This document shows positions 1 to 8,596 of a stretch of DNA of 64,000 nt, piece by piece. The stretch comes from Tessaracoccus sp. (GTDB lineage Bacteria; Actinomycetota; Actinomycetes; Propionibacteriales; Propionibacteriaceae), in the NCBI RefSeq assembly GCF_016714275.1, contig NZ_JADJNP010000002.1, forward strand, positions 558,001 to 622,000, given 5' to 3'. A model generated the notes under the pieces. It saw only the letters and a list, made by a program, of their open reading frames with translations, did not search any database and had not been told where the DNA came from. Position numbers and translations under genes: made by a program. The number at the start of each line of letters is the position of its first letter. Positions within the stretch are counted from its first letter, which is position 1.

Positions 1-1712
1 CGGAGCGTGCCCTCGACGTGTTCGAGCAGGTCGCCGCCGCGCTCGCCGCCGCACACGAGGCAGGCGTCGTCCATCGCGACATCAAGCCGGAGAACGTGCT
101 GATCGCGGAGCGCGGCCAGATCAAGGTCGCCGACTTCGGGCTGGCTCGGCAGGTCGGCTCACCGCAGATGACGGCCACCGGTGTGCTGGTCGGCACCGCG
201 AGCTATCTTCCCCCGGAGTTGGTGACGCATTCGCGGCCCGACGGCCGCAGCGACGTCTACTCGGCGGGCGTCGTGCTGTTCGAGTTGCTGACCGGCAAGA
301 AGCCGCACACGGGCGAGAACAACTACCAGATCGCCTACCGGCACGTGAATGTCGACATCGAGAAGCCGTCGGAGCGGCTCGCGGAGATCGGCCACGCCGC
401 CGACTGGCCCATCCCGGACTACATCGACACCCTCGTCCTCGCCGCGACCGCCCGCGATCCGCGCGCGCGGATCGTCGACGGTCGCGAGCTACTGACCGCC
501 GTGCGCCGCGCCAAGTTGGAGTTGGCACGCGGCGGCGGCCGCGACAACCCGGCGCTTGCTGCCGCGCTGCTGCCCGACTCCCCACCGGAGGAGGACACGC
601 AGCCCGTCCGCCCGCGGACCGGGGATCGCCCCCGCCCCGCCTCGGGACCCACACCCGACACGGTGATCGTCAGCCAGGAGCAGTGGCGGGCGGCCGTGCC
701 GTCGGCCACGCCCATCCCCGCGCCGGAGGCCGTCCCGGTCTCGCCGAGGTCGCCGTCGTCTGACCAGCCGCGCAGCCAGCGCACGCCCGTCTTCCCGCAG
801 CTGCACGTCTCGCAGGACCCGGTGCATCGCCGTCGGCGCGGAGCGATCCTGCTGGCGCTGGTGATCCTGGTGACCGCCGGCCTCGGCGTCGGCTCCTGGT
901 GGTGGACAGCGGGCCGGTACACGACGGTGCCGCCGCTGGCCGCGATGAACGAGGTCAAGGCGCAGGAGGCCGCGGCCGCCAACGCGATCAAGCTGGTGCT
1001 CTCCGAGGCGTACTCCGAGACCGTGCCACAGGGCCAGGTGATCAGCACCGACCCCGGCCCCGGCGACCGCGTGCTCCGCAACTCGCAGGTTGAGGTCGTG
1101 ATGTCGCGCGGCCCGGAGCGCTACCCCATGCCGCGGGTCATCGGGTTGATGCAGGAGGCCGCCGAGAAGGCCATCGTCGACGGCAGGATGGTCGTCGGGA
1201 AGGTGACGCAGGCGTGGTCGGAGACCAAACCGATCGGCGAGGTGCTCAAGGCTTCGGAGAAGGAGGACACGCCGCTCAAGAAGGGCACCGCCGTCGACCT
1301 CACCGTGTCGAAGGGCCCCAAGCCCATCCGGTTCCCGGACCTCGTGGACGCTCCTGCGGCCGACGCCACCAAGCAGTTAGAGGAGCTGGGCTTCGAGGTG
1401 AAGTCGACGGAGGAGCACTCGTCGTCGGTGGAGAAGGGCCGCGTCATCCGGCAGGACCCCAAGACCGGCGAGGGCAAGAAGGGTGACATCGTCAACATCG
1501 TCGTCTCGCTGGGACCCGAGATGATCAAGATCCCCACCGTGCGACTGAAGCCGTCGGACGAGGCGGTGAAGCTGCTCGAGGACGCGGGCTTCAAGGTGGA
1601 GATCGAGCGCAACTCCGACTTCCCCATCCCCCTCGACCTCGCGTCGGGCACCAACCCGGCAGAGGGCAAGGAAGCGCCCAAGGGCTCCACCGTCATCCTC
1701 TACGTGACCTGA
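1..1712 (+). CDS. Ser/Thr protein kinase with PASTA repeats (5' end outside window)
   Basis: C-terminal two thirds of a membrane Ser/Thr kinase; the frame is open from base 3, so the N-lobe and true start lie upstream. Visible in order: catalytic loop HRDIKPEN, the DFG motif (VADFGLARQ), APE region (YLPPE), a Pro-rich juxtamembrane linker, one transmembrane helix (RRRGAILLALVILVTAG, about 277-297 of the visible part), then four PASTA repeats. PASTA kinases bind peptidoglycan fragments outside the cell and regulate growth and division. Mycobacterial pknL sits near the DAHP synthase gene as here, so this is probably the PknL-type member; synteny and family are known, the orthology is inferred. 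Confidence 0.9.
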   Translation, partial: ERALDVFEQVAAALAAAHEAGVVHRDIKPENVLIAERGQIKVADFGLARQVGSPQMTATGVLVGTASYLPPELVTHSRPDGRSDVYSAGVVLFELLTGKKPHTGENNYQIAYRHVNVDIEKPSERLAEIGHAADWPIPDYIDTLVLAATARDPRARIVDGRELLTAVRRAKLELARGGGRDNPALAAALLPDSPPEEDTQPVRPRTGDRPRPASGPTPDTVIVSQEQWRAAVPSATPIPAPEAVPVSPRSPSSDQPRSQRTPVFPQLHVSQDPVHRRRRGAILLALVILVTAGLGVGSWWWTAGRYTTVPPLAAMNEVKAQEAAAANAIKLVLSEAYSETVPQGQVISTDPGPGDRVLRNSQVEVVMSRGPERYPMPRVIGLMQEAAEKAIVDGRMVVGKVTQAWSETKPIGEVLKASEKEDTPLKKGTAVDLTVSKGPKPIRFPDLVDAPAADATKQLEELGFEVKSTEEHSSSVEKGRVIRQDPKTGEGKKGDIVNIVVSLGPEMIKIPTVRLKPSDEAVKLLEDAGFKVEIERNSDFPIPLDLASGTNPAEGKEAPKGSTVILYVT

Positions 1713-1772
1713 CCCCCGCCCCGCGCCTGTCGCCTGAGACACTGGAACGACTGAGATGAAGGAGCCATCGTC

Positions 1773-2867
1773 TTGTCCACTCTCCTAATACTGTTCGTTG
1801 TCCTGCTCGGCCTCGCCGCTGCCGGCTTGGTCGTCTGGGCCATCTTCCGGCACCGCTACGTCTCCGCGCTCGAGGCAAAGGGGTGGCGCTTCCTGAGCTC
1901 TCCGGACATCAGCATCACGCACGGCCTCAACGTCGCGCCGTTCGGCGTCGGCTTCGACCGCTCGGTCAAGGACCAGGTCGTCGGCACCACCAGTGACGGG
2001 ACGCCGTTCGCGTCGTTCGAGTACCGCTCCGACGGCTGGCGCGGGGTCGTGGCTGTGGTTCCGCTCCCCCATTCGATGCCGCCGGCCGCGCTGACCTCGA
2101 CCTTCGCGACGGGCGCGCAGCGGATCCAGGTCGACCACGCGTCGCTCGTGATGCTGGGCGCCCGCAAAGACGCCAACGAGTTGCAGGCCGACGTCGACGC
2201 CCTCGCCCAAGCGCGGCGCGAGCTGTTGGCGTCGTCACATGCGCAGCTCACCGGCCCGCCGCCACCCACGCATCTGGCTTTCCAGGACCATCCGGACTGG
2301 ACCTACATCCCCCGGGACGACAGGTACCTGGACCTCGTCGACCACAACGAAGGCGGGTCCAGTCATGAGGCCGTCAACATCATCACCGGCGACGGCGGGG
2401 GCGTCCCGTTCGTGCGACTGACCCACAAGTGGACGACGACGAGCACTTCAACCGATTCCGAGGGCCGCACGACGACGCAGACGCAGCACCACACAGAGGA
2501 CCTGTGCGAGTTCCGCACCACGTTCCCATTCGGCGACATCTCGTGCAACTGGGGCCTTTTCGGCCGCTCGCAGCGCTTCGAGTGGGAGGAGTTCAACAAG
2601 CGCGTCCGGGTGAATGCCCGTGATCAGAAGTTCGCCTCCGATGTCATCCATCAGCGCCAGATGGAGTTCCTGTTGCGGGCCGGTGCGCCGTCGTTCCAGA
2701 TCTCCCAGGGCCGCATTCAGGTAGGCGGCAGCAACGACTGGATGCCCGACGACATCGACCTCGCCCTCCGCTTCCTCCATGGCTTCTTCGGGCGCGTGCC
2801 GGACTTCGTCTGGCAGAACCTGCGCGCCTGGCCGCGCCCGATCGCGGAGATCGAACCCGCGGGATAA
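1773..2867 (+). CDS. Unknown membrane-anchored protein
   Basis: 364 aa. I do not recognise the family. One hydrophobic helix at residues 3-24 is followed by a basic stretch (FRHRY), so the bulk is probably cytoplasmic. The body is soluble, with a Thr/Ser-rich loop near residues 220-235 and a Trp-rich end. The start is a TTG preceded by GAAGGAG, 9 bases upstream; no better start is seen. It follows the kinase by 60 bases on the same strand and could be cotranscribed. It converges with the DUF4349 gene with 9 bases between stops. Confidence 0.75.
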   Translation: MSTLLILFVVLLGLAAAGLVVWAIFRHRYVSALEAKGWRFLSSPDISITHGLNVAPFGVGFDRSVKDQVVGTTSDGTPFASFEYRSDGWRGVVAVVPLPHSMPPAALTSTFATGAQRIQVDHASLVMLGARKDANELQADVDALAQARRELLASSHAQLTGPPPPTHLAFQDHPDWTYIPRDDRYLDLVDHNEGGSSHEAVNIITGDGGGVPFVRLTHKWTTTSTSTDSEGRTTTQTQHHTEDLCEFRTTFPFGDISCNWGLFGRSQRFEWEEFNKRVRVNARDQKFASDVIHQRQMEFLLRAGAPSFQISQGRIQVGGSNDWMPDDIDLALRFLHGFFGRVPDFVWQNLRAWPRPIAEIEPAG

Positions 2868-2876
2868 CCGCTGCCG

Positions 2877-3854
2877 TCACTCAGTCGCTGTTGGGGGATC
2901 CTCGCCGGCGTCGACAGAGCCCGTCTTTACGCTCCAGCGGGGCGGCTTGGGGGCCTTGGCGCCTCGACGGCGACGAATCAGGGCGCGGATGGGGAAGAAC
3001 AGCACGATGGCGACGATCCACAGGGGGGAGGTCGCGATGAGCACCGTGATCAGTCCGGTGAGGAGTCCGGCAGCGCCACGGACGCCGTCGGTGATCGCCT
3101 GGACGAAGCCCCACGACTGGCCGCCCGAGGAGATTACGGGGCGCGGCTCGGACAGCTCGATGGTCACTGTGGCCATTGCCGCCTGGCGCTCGAGGTGCTT
3201 GACCTGCGCATCCAAAGACTCGATGTCCCCGCGAATCCGGCCCAGCTCCTGCTCGACGGACAGCATCTCCTTGACGTTCTCGGCGGCGTCGAAGAAGTCG
3301 CGAAGGCGCTTCTCCTGCGCGCGCAGGTTCTCAAGCCTGGCGGACAGGTCGATGTGCTGCTGGGTGACGTCGTCGGTGGCCTCGGACTGGTACTTGACGG
3401 CGCCGATGGCGGCGACGTCGGTAACGAACTGCTCGTAGGACGCGCTGGGCACCCGGACGGTGACCCAGCCGCGGAGCGCGGTGCCGTCGCCGTAGCCGTT
3501 CTCGTCGTTGCGGTAGATCCACTCGTCGTTGTCGGTGGCGACCTGCATCGCCTCGACGGTGCCGGAGTGCGTCGTCGTCAAGTCGCGCACCTTCGTGACG
3601 GCGTCGGGGGTGCTTGCCACTTCGAGCCGGAGAACCTTGGAGCGGATCACCATCCGCTCGTCGCCGGTCCCGTCGCCGCCCTTCTCGGGGACCGCGCCAC
3701 CACCCTGAACGGCGTCCAATGCCGGGGCGGCGGGCATCGCAGGCTCGCCCCCTCCGGTCGGCATGGCGCCCGCGCCACAGGCACTCAGCAGCGCCGATAT
3801 GAGGACTGTCAGCAGAATCACTGCGAGGCTTCTCCGCCGCTGACCACGCTTCAT
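2877..3854 (-). CDS. DUF4349 lipoprotein
   Basis: 325 aa from the ATG at 3854, chosen because a perfect AGGAGG lies at 3860-3865; the frame stays open further upstream. N-terminal lipoprotein signal with lipobox LLSAC (Cys 26). The middle is the DUF4349 domain including a long coiled coil (ARLENLRAQEKRLRDFF onward). Near the C-terminus there is a transmembrane helix (LITVLIATSPLWIVAIVLFF) and a basic tail. DUF4349 proteins are envelope proteins of unknown function. Lipid anchor plus C-terminal helix would tether both ends of the coiled coil to the membrane (inference). Confidence 0.88.
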   Translation of the reverse strand: MKRGQRRRSLAVILLTVLISALLSACGAGAMPTGGGEPAMPAAPALDAVQGGGAVPEKGGDGTGDERMVIRSKVLRLEVASTPDAVTKVRDLTTTHSGTVEAMQVATDNDEWIYRNDENGYGDGTALRGWVTVRVPSASYEQFVTDVAAIGAVKYQSEATDDVTQQHIDLSARLENLRAQEKRLRDFFDAAENVKEMLSVEQELGRIRGDIESLDAQVKHLERQAAMATVTIELSEPRPVISSGGQSWGFVQAITDGVRGAAGLLTGLITVLIATSPLWIVAIVLFFPIRALIRRRRGAKAPKPPRWSVKTGSVDAGEDPPTATE

Positions 3855-4027
3855 CTCTGCCTCCTGACAGACGGGCCGCGGCAAACGTCGCGGCGCCAAC
3901 TTGCCGGAACCCTACTCCCGCCGCGCTTCGTGTCGAAGGGCGCGGCAAGGATTGTTCCGCCTTCGTTATCTACGACGCTTCGACCGATGCGAAAGGTTGT
4001 CCGAGCGCGCACTCGGGATCCCCAGAA

Positions 4028-4091
4028 TGCTGCGTATACGCGGAGCACTGGCCGTATGACACAGTGCTCGACGTATACGCAGCACGATGCG
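4028..4091 (-). repeat. 64-bp hairpin repeat, copy A
   Basis: Arms 4028-4050 and 4062-4084 (23 bases, 2 mismatches) around an 11-base loop, plus a conserved 7-base tail. It starts 6 bases after the stop codon of the AbiEi-like gene on the minus strand. It is 59/64 identical to copy B at 4984-5047. Probably a transcription terminator or a small palindromic mobile repeat; no U tract follows. Confidence 0.85.
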
Positions 4092-4097
4092 CGGGGC

Positions 4098-4907
4098 TCA
4101 GCGTCGAGCCGCATGGGTCCGACGGCCGAGTTGGTGGGAAAGGCTGCGTTGGGTGGCCCCCCATTCGTTCCACACCTGGTGGTAGGTCAGCCGGATAACC
4201 TCGTAGCCGAGGTCCCGCGCGGAGAGATCGCGGCGCCGGTCATTGCGGTGCTCCTCCTTCGAGCGGTGGTGCTCATCGCTGTCACACTCGACAATCAAGC
4301 GGTCACCTACCAGGAGATCCACCCTTCCGATCCCCCGAATGTACGCCTGAGGCGTGACCTTCACGTGCCGACGAGCGAAGAAGAGCCGAACCCTAGTCTC
4401 CGTGCCTGACTCGGCTGCGCCGAGGAACTGCGCATAGCCCCGGCGCGATGCCGGTACCCGGGCGAGGACATCGCCGACATCCGAGGCGAGGATAAGCCCC
4501 TGATGCAACGCAGACTCCAGGACGATCAGCGCAGACTCCGCATCGTGCCGATGCGCCACGTGGGATAGGCAGTCGATCACCGGCCAAAGCGGCCGCGTAG
4601 GGCGCGGCCCGGGAGCAGCGTGCAGGCACATGCCGGGTGCCCACTTGACCCGGGCGCCTCTGCCATACACGACGTGGAGTTCGTGGTGCGTAGGAACCCA
4701 GAGACGGTAGGCGACGCAGCCGCTGAGACAGCCGAGGTGGCCACCGGCGCGGATGGCCCTCACCACGCCATCGTGCGCTTCCTTTCCCGCATACCACCCG
4801 GGCGCGATGCGGTGGAGCGCTCCACGCTCCACCGCCCTCGCGATCTCGCGCCGGTTGTGCCCGGCCGCTCGTAGTTCCTCGACCGCGTAGATGCCAAAAC
4901 TGCCCAT
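4098..4907 (-). CDS. AbiEi-like antitoxin-domain / DUF559 protein
   Basis: 269 aa from the ATG at 4907; the frame runs on upstream through the hairpin repeat but that part looks non-coding. N-terminal winged-helix-like part typical of AbiEi-type proteins (YAVEELRAAGHNRREIARAV; GALHRIAPGWYA), a linker domain, and a C-terminal DUF559/Vsr-like nuclease fold around residues 195-245 with IVECDSDEHH and a later GYEVIRLTYHQVW. Such stand-alone proteins are common in actinobacteria and usually called type IV toxin-antitoxin AbiEi family; their role is not established and no AbiEii toxin gene is adjacent. The gene and its 3' hairpin look like a cassette inserted downstream of the SRAP gene. Confidence 0.8.
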   Translation of the reverse strand: MGSFGIYAVEELRAAGHNRREIARAVERGALHRIAPGWYAGKEAHDGVVRAIRAGGHLGCLSGCVAYRLWVPTHHELHVVYGRGARVKWAPGMCLHAAPGPRPTRPLWPVIDCLSHVAHRHDAESALIVLESALHQGLILASDVGDVLARVPASRRGYAQFLGAAESGTETRVRLFFARRHVKVTPQAYIRGIGRVDLLVGDRLIVECDSDEHHRSKEEHRNDRRRDLSARDLGYEVIRLTYHQVWNEWGATQRSLSHQLGRRTHAARR

Positions 4908-4983
4908 ATTCTTGTTATGTGTACGGCGCAGCCCGATTTCCCACCGCTTGGCGCATCTGTGGATAACGACCGCAGCCGCACCG

Positions 4984-5047
4984 TGCTGCGCATACGCCGG
5001 GCACTGGCCGTATGACACAGTGCTCCACGCATACGCAGCACGATGCG
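4984..5047 (-). repeat. 64-bp hairpin repeat, copy B
   Basis: Second copy of the hairpin at 4028-4091, same orientation, 5 differences in 64. Arms 4984-5006 and 5018-5040, loop 5007-5017 identical to copy A. It starts 5 bases after the SRAP stop codon (minus strand), just as copy A follows the AbiEi-like gene. Three of the five non-Watson-Crick positions in the stem would be G-U pairs in a minus-strand transcript. Confidence 0.85.
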
Positions 5048-5052
5048 ACCGA

Positions 5053-5703
5053 CTAGCCCAGGCGGGGCACGGGGGCGAAGTCCAGGCGCTCGGCGACACC
5101 GCGGCCCTCGCGCACCGCAGCCTCGACCAGCGCCTGGGTGCCGAGCGCCGTCGGGTCGAGCCAGTCGTCCCACGCGTCAGCGGGGAGCATCACCGGGTTG
5201 CGGTCGTGGATCGTGGCGAGGCGGTCGACGGCGTCCATGGTGAGCAGCGCGGCGGTCAGCACCCACCGGGACGGGTCGACGTCGTCCTTGGCCGGGTCAC
5301 GCCACCAGGAGTAGACCCCGGCGAAGGCCAGCAGATCGGGACCTTGGAAGAAGTACGGCTGCCGGGCGCCTTTTGGCCCCGTCCACTCCCAGTAGCCCGT
5401 GGCCGGGATCAGGCAGCGCCGACGCTGCACGGCCCAGCCGAACTTCCCGGCGAGCGTCTCCGCACGCACGTTGATCAGAGGCGGCCCCGTGCGTCGGAGT
5501 TCCTTCTGCCCCGGCCGGGCCAGGTTCCAGCGCGCGGCCTCGAGCCGTCGGCCGGGCGCCTGCTCCGACTCCAGCACCACGGGAACCGCGTCCGTCGGCC
5601 GGGCCTCCGGCAGCGGTGCAGGGACACCGTCGCCGATCAGGTCGATCTCGAAGATCCCCGTCAGGTCTTCCACTGTTGCGTCGAGACCGTAGCGTGAGCA
5701 CAT
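5053..5703 (-). CDS. SRAP domain protein (YedK/HMCES family)
   Basis: 216 aa. SRAP proteins crosslink through Cys2 to abasic sites in single-stranded DNA and shield them. The start at 5703 is fixed by biology: it gives MCSRYG with the catalytic Cys2, although the frame is open far upstream. Other family residues are present: Asn in NVRAET, Glu in GYWEW, and the active-site His in TIHDRNPVML. Length is normal. The upstream arginase-family gene ends 10 bases before the start. The hairpin copy B follows the stop. Confidence 0.93.
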   Translation of the reverse strand: MCSRYGLDATVEDLTGIFEIDLIGDGVPAPLPEARPTDAVPVVLESEQAPGRRLEAARWNLARPGQKELRRTGPPLINVRAETLAGKFGWAVQRRRCLIPATGYWEWTGPKGARQPYFFQGPDLLAFAGVYSWWRDPAKDDVDPSRWVLTAALLTMDAVDRLATIHDRNPVMLPADAWDDWLDPTALGTQALVEAAVREGRGVAERLDFAPVPRLG

Positions 5704-5713
5704 CGTGGGCCGC

Positions 5714-6580
5714 CTAGACCGGGAAGCCGTCGAGGAGGCCCTGCAACTGCATGACCTGCCGGGGAACGTACTCCGCGATGGTGAGGCCGACGACCTCGGC
5801 CGCGGCCTCAACGTCGGCCACGACCCTGCGCGCCTGCGCGACCGTGAGGCCGCCGAAGTCCTCACCCAAGCCGAGGCGGGCCTCGGCGGCGTCGATGGTG
5901 TCGACGTCGAAGTGGATCGCCACCCGGGTCGCCCCCGTCGAGCGAAGCCAGTCGAGCAGCGCGCCCGAGTCCTCGCGCAGCACGTCGGGCGTGAAGACGG
6001 GCAGCCCCCAGGCCTCGACGTTGGCATGCGCATCGTCCTCCCACTGGTGAACGCCGACGAGCGCCACCCGGTCTGGGGAAAGCGTCGCCGGAAGAGCGGA
6101 GAGCACGTCCGCGTCCCCCTGCCCGGCCAGCGCCGAAACGGCCATCGCGTGGTAGCCCTCATACGCGGTGTCGCCGGTGTCGACATCCGGATGCGAGTCG
6201 ATCCAGACGACGGCGAGATCCGCGCAATACCTGGCTGCCAGCGCCGCGAACGGCGCGACGCTCACCGCGCAGTCGCCGCCGAGCGTCGTGATGCGCGCGG
6301 GATCGTGGTCGGCGATGAGTTGCAGCGCCGCGCCGAGCTGCTCGAGCACGACGTCCTTCGCCTCGATCCCGTCGCGCTCGGCGAGGCCCCGATCCCCCAT
6401 CTCAGTGGGAACGACCGCCGTCGGGCCCTCATGCTCGGGCAGGATCGCCTGCAGCACTGACGTCCCGACGGCGTACCCGCGGCGGGCGACGCCGAACGGG
6501 AACTCACTGGCGAGGGCCCGGACGCTGCTACTGCCTGCCCCCTGCCACTGCGGCCAGACCAGGCGAAGATGAACTCCCAT
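5714..6580 (-). CDS. Arginase/agmatinase family protein
   Basis: 288 aa. Ureohydrolase fold for hydrolysis of arginine, agmatine or a similar guanidino compound with two manganese ions. Metal motifs: LGGDC (the usual His of GGDH is Cys), IDSHPD (DxHxD intact) and HFDVDTID (both Asp present, usual Pro replaced by Ala downstream). The Cys variant occurs in actinobacterial arginase-like proteins, so the protein is probably functional but its substrate cannot be assigned. Upstream region 6581-6621 separates it from divergent genes. Confidence 0.85.
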   Translation of the reverse strand: MGVHLRLVWPQWQGAGSSSVRALASEFPFGVARRGYAVGTSVLQAILPEHEGPTAVVPTEMGDRGLAERDGIEAKDVVLEQLGAALQLIADHDPARITTLGGDCAVSVAPFAALAARYCADLAVVWIDSHPDVDTGDTAYEGYHAMAVSALAGQGDADVLSALPATLSPDRVALVGVHQWEDDAHANVEAWGLPVFTPDVLREDSGALLDWLRSTGATRVAIHFDVDTIDAAEARLGLGEDFGGLTVAQARRVVADVEAAAEVVGLTIAEYVPRQVMQLQGLLDGFPV

Positions 6581-6621
6581 GACCTCAGCCTACGGGCACC
6601 TCGGACCGCTACGGTTGACGC

Positions 6622-6816
6622 GTGGATCGGCAGACGGGGTGGGCGCAGCGACTGGTACCTGCCCTGCTGGGCGTTCGCGTCGACGCCGCGGGCCCGTCCC
6701 TCGTCCGGCCGATGATGGTGGGCCGGACGGTCGTGTTCACCGGGGCCTCGGCCCTGCCGCCGTCCCCCCGGGAGGTCGTCGTCCTCCGCCACACAGAAGA
6801 AGAAGGTAGACAGTGA
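6622..6816 (+). CDS. Possible 64-aa leader ORF before GH35
   Basis: GTG-started frame whose TGA overlaps the GTG start of the GH35 gene (GTGA), which would couple their translation. No recognisable domain; composition is Arg, Val, Pro and Ala rich. No clear ribosome binding site is visible. The overlap is the only argument for it, and it may be chance in GC-rich DNA. Confidence 0.25.
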   Translation: MDRQTGWAQRLVPALLGVRVDAAGPSLVRPMMVGRTVVFTGASALPPSPREVVVLRHTEEEGRQ

Positions 6817-8570
6817 TCCTCACGCCGACGGCCGGCGGCCTCCTCCGCGATGGCCGCCCCCACCGCATCATCTCCGGCGCCATGCACTACTTCCGGATCC
6901 GTCCTGAACAGTGGCGCGACAGGCTGACGAAACTCGCCGCGATGGGATGCAACACCGTCGAGACCTACGTGGCTTGGAACTTCCATGCCCCGACGCCGGA
7001 CAAGGCACTGTTCACCGACGATCGCGACCTGGGCGCCTTCATCGACCTGGCGGGCGAACTCGACCTCGACGTCATCGTTCGGCCTGGCCCCTACATCTGC
7101 GCCGAGTGGGAGGGAGGCGGCTTCCCCGGTTGGCTGCTGGCCGACCCGCGCATCGCGATCCGCACCTCCGACCCGCGCTACCAGGACGCCGTCGCCGCAT
7201 GGTTCGCCCAGCTGCTCCCTGTGCTGGTGCCGCGGCAAGCCGCACACGGCGGACCCGTCGTCGCCGTACAGGTGGAGAACGAATACGGCAGCTTCGGCGA
7301 CGACACCGCACACCTGGAGTGGCTCCGCGACCTCCTGCTCGATGCCGGGGTCGTGGAACTGCTCGTCACGTCCGACGGCGACGCCGCGGATTGGTGGAGC
7401 GGCGGCATGGTGGAAGGAGCAATGCCGACCGTCAACTTCGGCAGCCGCCCGGAGGAGGCCTTCGAGCGGGTTCGGCGCGACCTCCCCGGCACGCCCCTGA
7501 TGTGCATGGAGTTCTGGCACGGCTGGTTCGACCACTGGGGCGAGGAGCACCACACCCGCGACGCCGCCGAGGTCGCGGCGGCGCTCGACACGATGCTCGC
7601 GGCGGGTGCCTCGGTCAACTTCTACATGGGGGTGGGGAGCACGAACTTCGGTCTGTGGAACGGCGCGAACTGTCAGCCGTTCGCGGCGACAGTGACGTCT
7701 TACGACTACGACGCCCCGATCGCGGAGGACGGCTCGTTGACGGCGAAGTTCTACGCCTTCCGGGAAGTGATCGGCCGGTATCACCCCTTGCCCCCGCTCG
7801 ATCCCGCCCTGGAGGCCGCTCCTCGGTGCCTCCCCGCCACCGCCCTGACGCGGGTCGGTTCCGCCCCGTTCCTCAACACGGTCGAAGGACTCCCCTCAGC
7901 GACCTGCGCGCGGGCGGCCGTTTTCGAGCAGCTGGGCCTTGCGCGCGGCGCGCTCCTCCTCCGCCGCCGGGTCGTCCTGCCTGAGGGCAACAGGATCCTC
8001 CGGTTCCACGGGCTCCGCGACCGGGCGACGGTGCTGGTCGACGGCGTCCTCGTCGGGTCGGCACATCGCTCAGACGCCGACCCCATCGTGTCTTTGGAGG
8101 CCTTCGCCGCGGGTCGTGAGGTGGATCTCGTCGTCATCGTCGAGAGCGAGGGGCGGGTGAACTTCGGCCCGGACCTGGGCGAGTCCAAGGGGCTGACCGT
8201 CGGCGCGTGGCTCGGCTGGCGGTTCCTGAACACCTGGGAGGTGACGCCGCTGCCGCTCGACGACCTCGGTGAACTGCTCGCCGACCGTGGCTCTGCGGAG
8301 GGCGCGTCATCAGCCAACGCCGCGCCGGTGTGCGTCACCTTCGCGTTCGACGTCGACGACCCGGCAGACGGCTTCCTCGACGTCTCGGCTCTCGGGCGCG
8401 GCCTCGCCTACGTCAACGGCTTCTGCCTCGGCCGCTATTCGGCCGTCGGCCCACAGGAGACCCTGTATGTCCCGGCGCCGCTCCTGAGGCAGGGCCGCAA
8501 CACGGTCACGATCCTGGAGTTCGAGCGCGACGCCGTCGAAGTAACCTTCACCGACGCCCCGCGCCTCTGA
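6813..8570 (+). CDS. Beta-galactosidase, glycoside hydrolase family 35
   Basis: 585 aa. GH35 retaining beta-galactosidase; hydrolyses terminal beta-galactosides. TIM barrel at about 5-320 with the hallmark GPYICAEWEGGGFPGWL (92-108), acid/base Glu157 in VENEYG and nucleophile Glu233 in MEFWHGWFD. The C-terminal third is beta-rich with jelly-roll-like parts (ILRFHGLRDRATVLVDG; YVNGFCLGRYS). No signal peptide, so it is cytoplasmic. The GTG start has AGAAGG 6 bases upstream. No sugar transporter or regulator is next to it. Confidence 0.95.
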   Translation: MILTPTAGGLLRDGRPHRIISGAMHYFRIRPEQWRDRLTKLAAMGCNTVETYVAWNFHAPTPDKALFTDDRDLGAFIDLAGELDLDVIVRPGPYICAEWEGGGFPGWLLADPRIAIRTSDPRYQDAVAAWFAQLLPVLVPRQAAHGGPVVAVQVENEYGSFGDDTAHLEWLRDLLLDAGVVELLVTSDGDAADWWSGGMVEGAMPTVNFGSRPEEAFERVRRDLPGTPLMCMEFWHGWFDHWGEEHHTRDAAEVAAALDTMLAAGASVNFYMGVGSTNFGLWNGANCQPFAATVTSYDYDAPIAEDGSLTAKFYAFREVIGRYHPLPPLDPALEAAPRCLPATALTRVGSAPFLNTVEGLPSATCARAAVFEQLGLARGALLLRRRVVLPEGNRILRFHGLRDRATVLVDGVLVGSAHRSDADPIVSLEAFAAGREVDLVVIVESEGRVNFGPDLGESKGLTVGAWLGWRFLNTWEVTPLPLDDLGELLADRGSAEGASSANAAPVCVTFAFDVDDPADGFLDVSALGRGLAYVNGFCLGRYSAVGPQETLYVPAPLLRQGRNTVTILEFERDAVEVTFTDAPRL

Positions 8571-8596
8571 CCGGCAGAGACGACGGCTCGCCGGGG

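Noticed and set aside
4098..4907. Complete AbiE toxin-antitoxin pair
   Set aside because: No nucleotidyltransferase (AbiEii) gene lies on either side; the flanks are hairpins, a lipoprotein gene and the SRAP gene.
5053..6186. 377-aa frame suggesting an N-terminally extended SRAP protein
   Set aside because: The active Cys must be residue 2, which fixes the start at 5703; the rest is the antisense-free shadow of the arginase gene in another frame.
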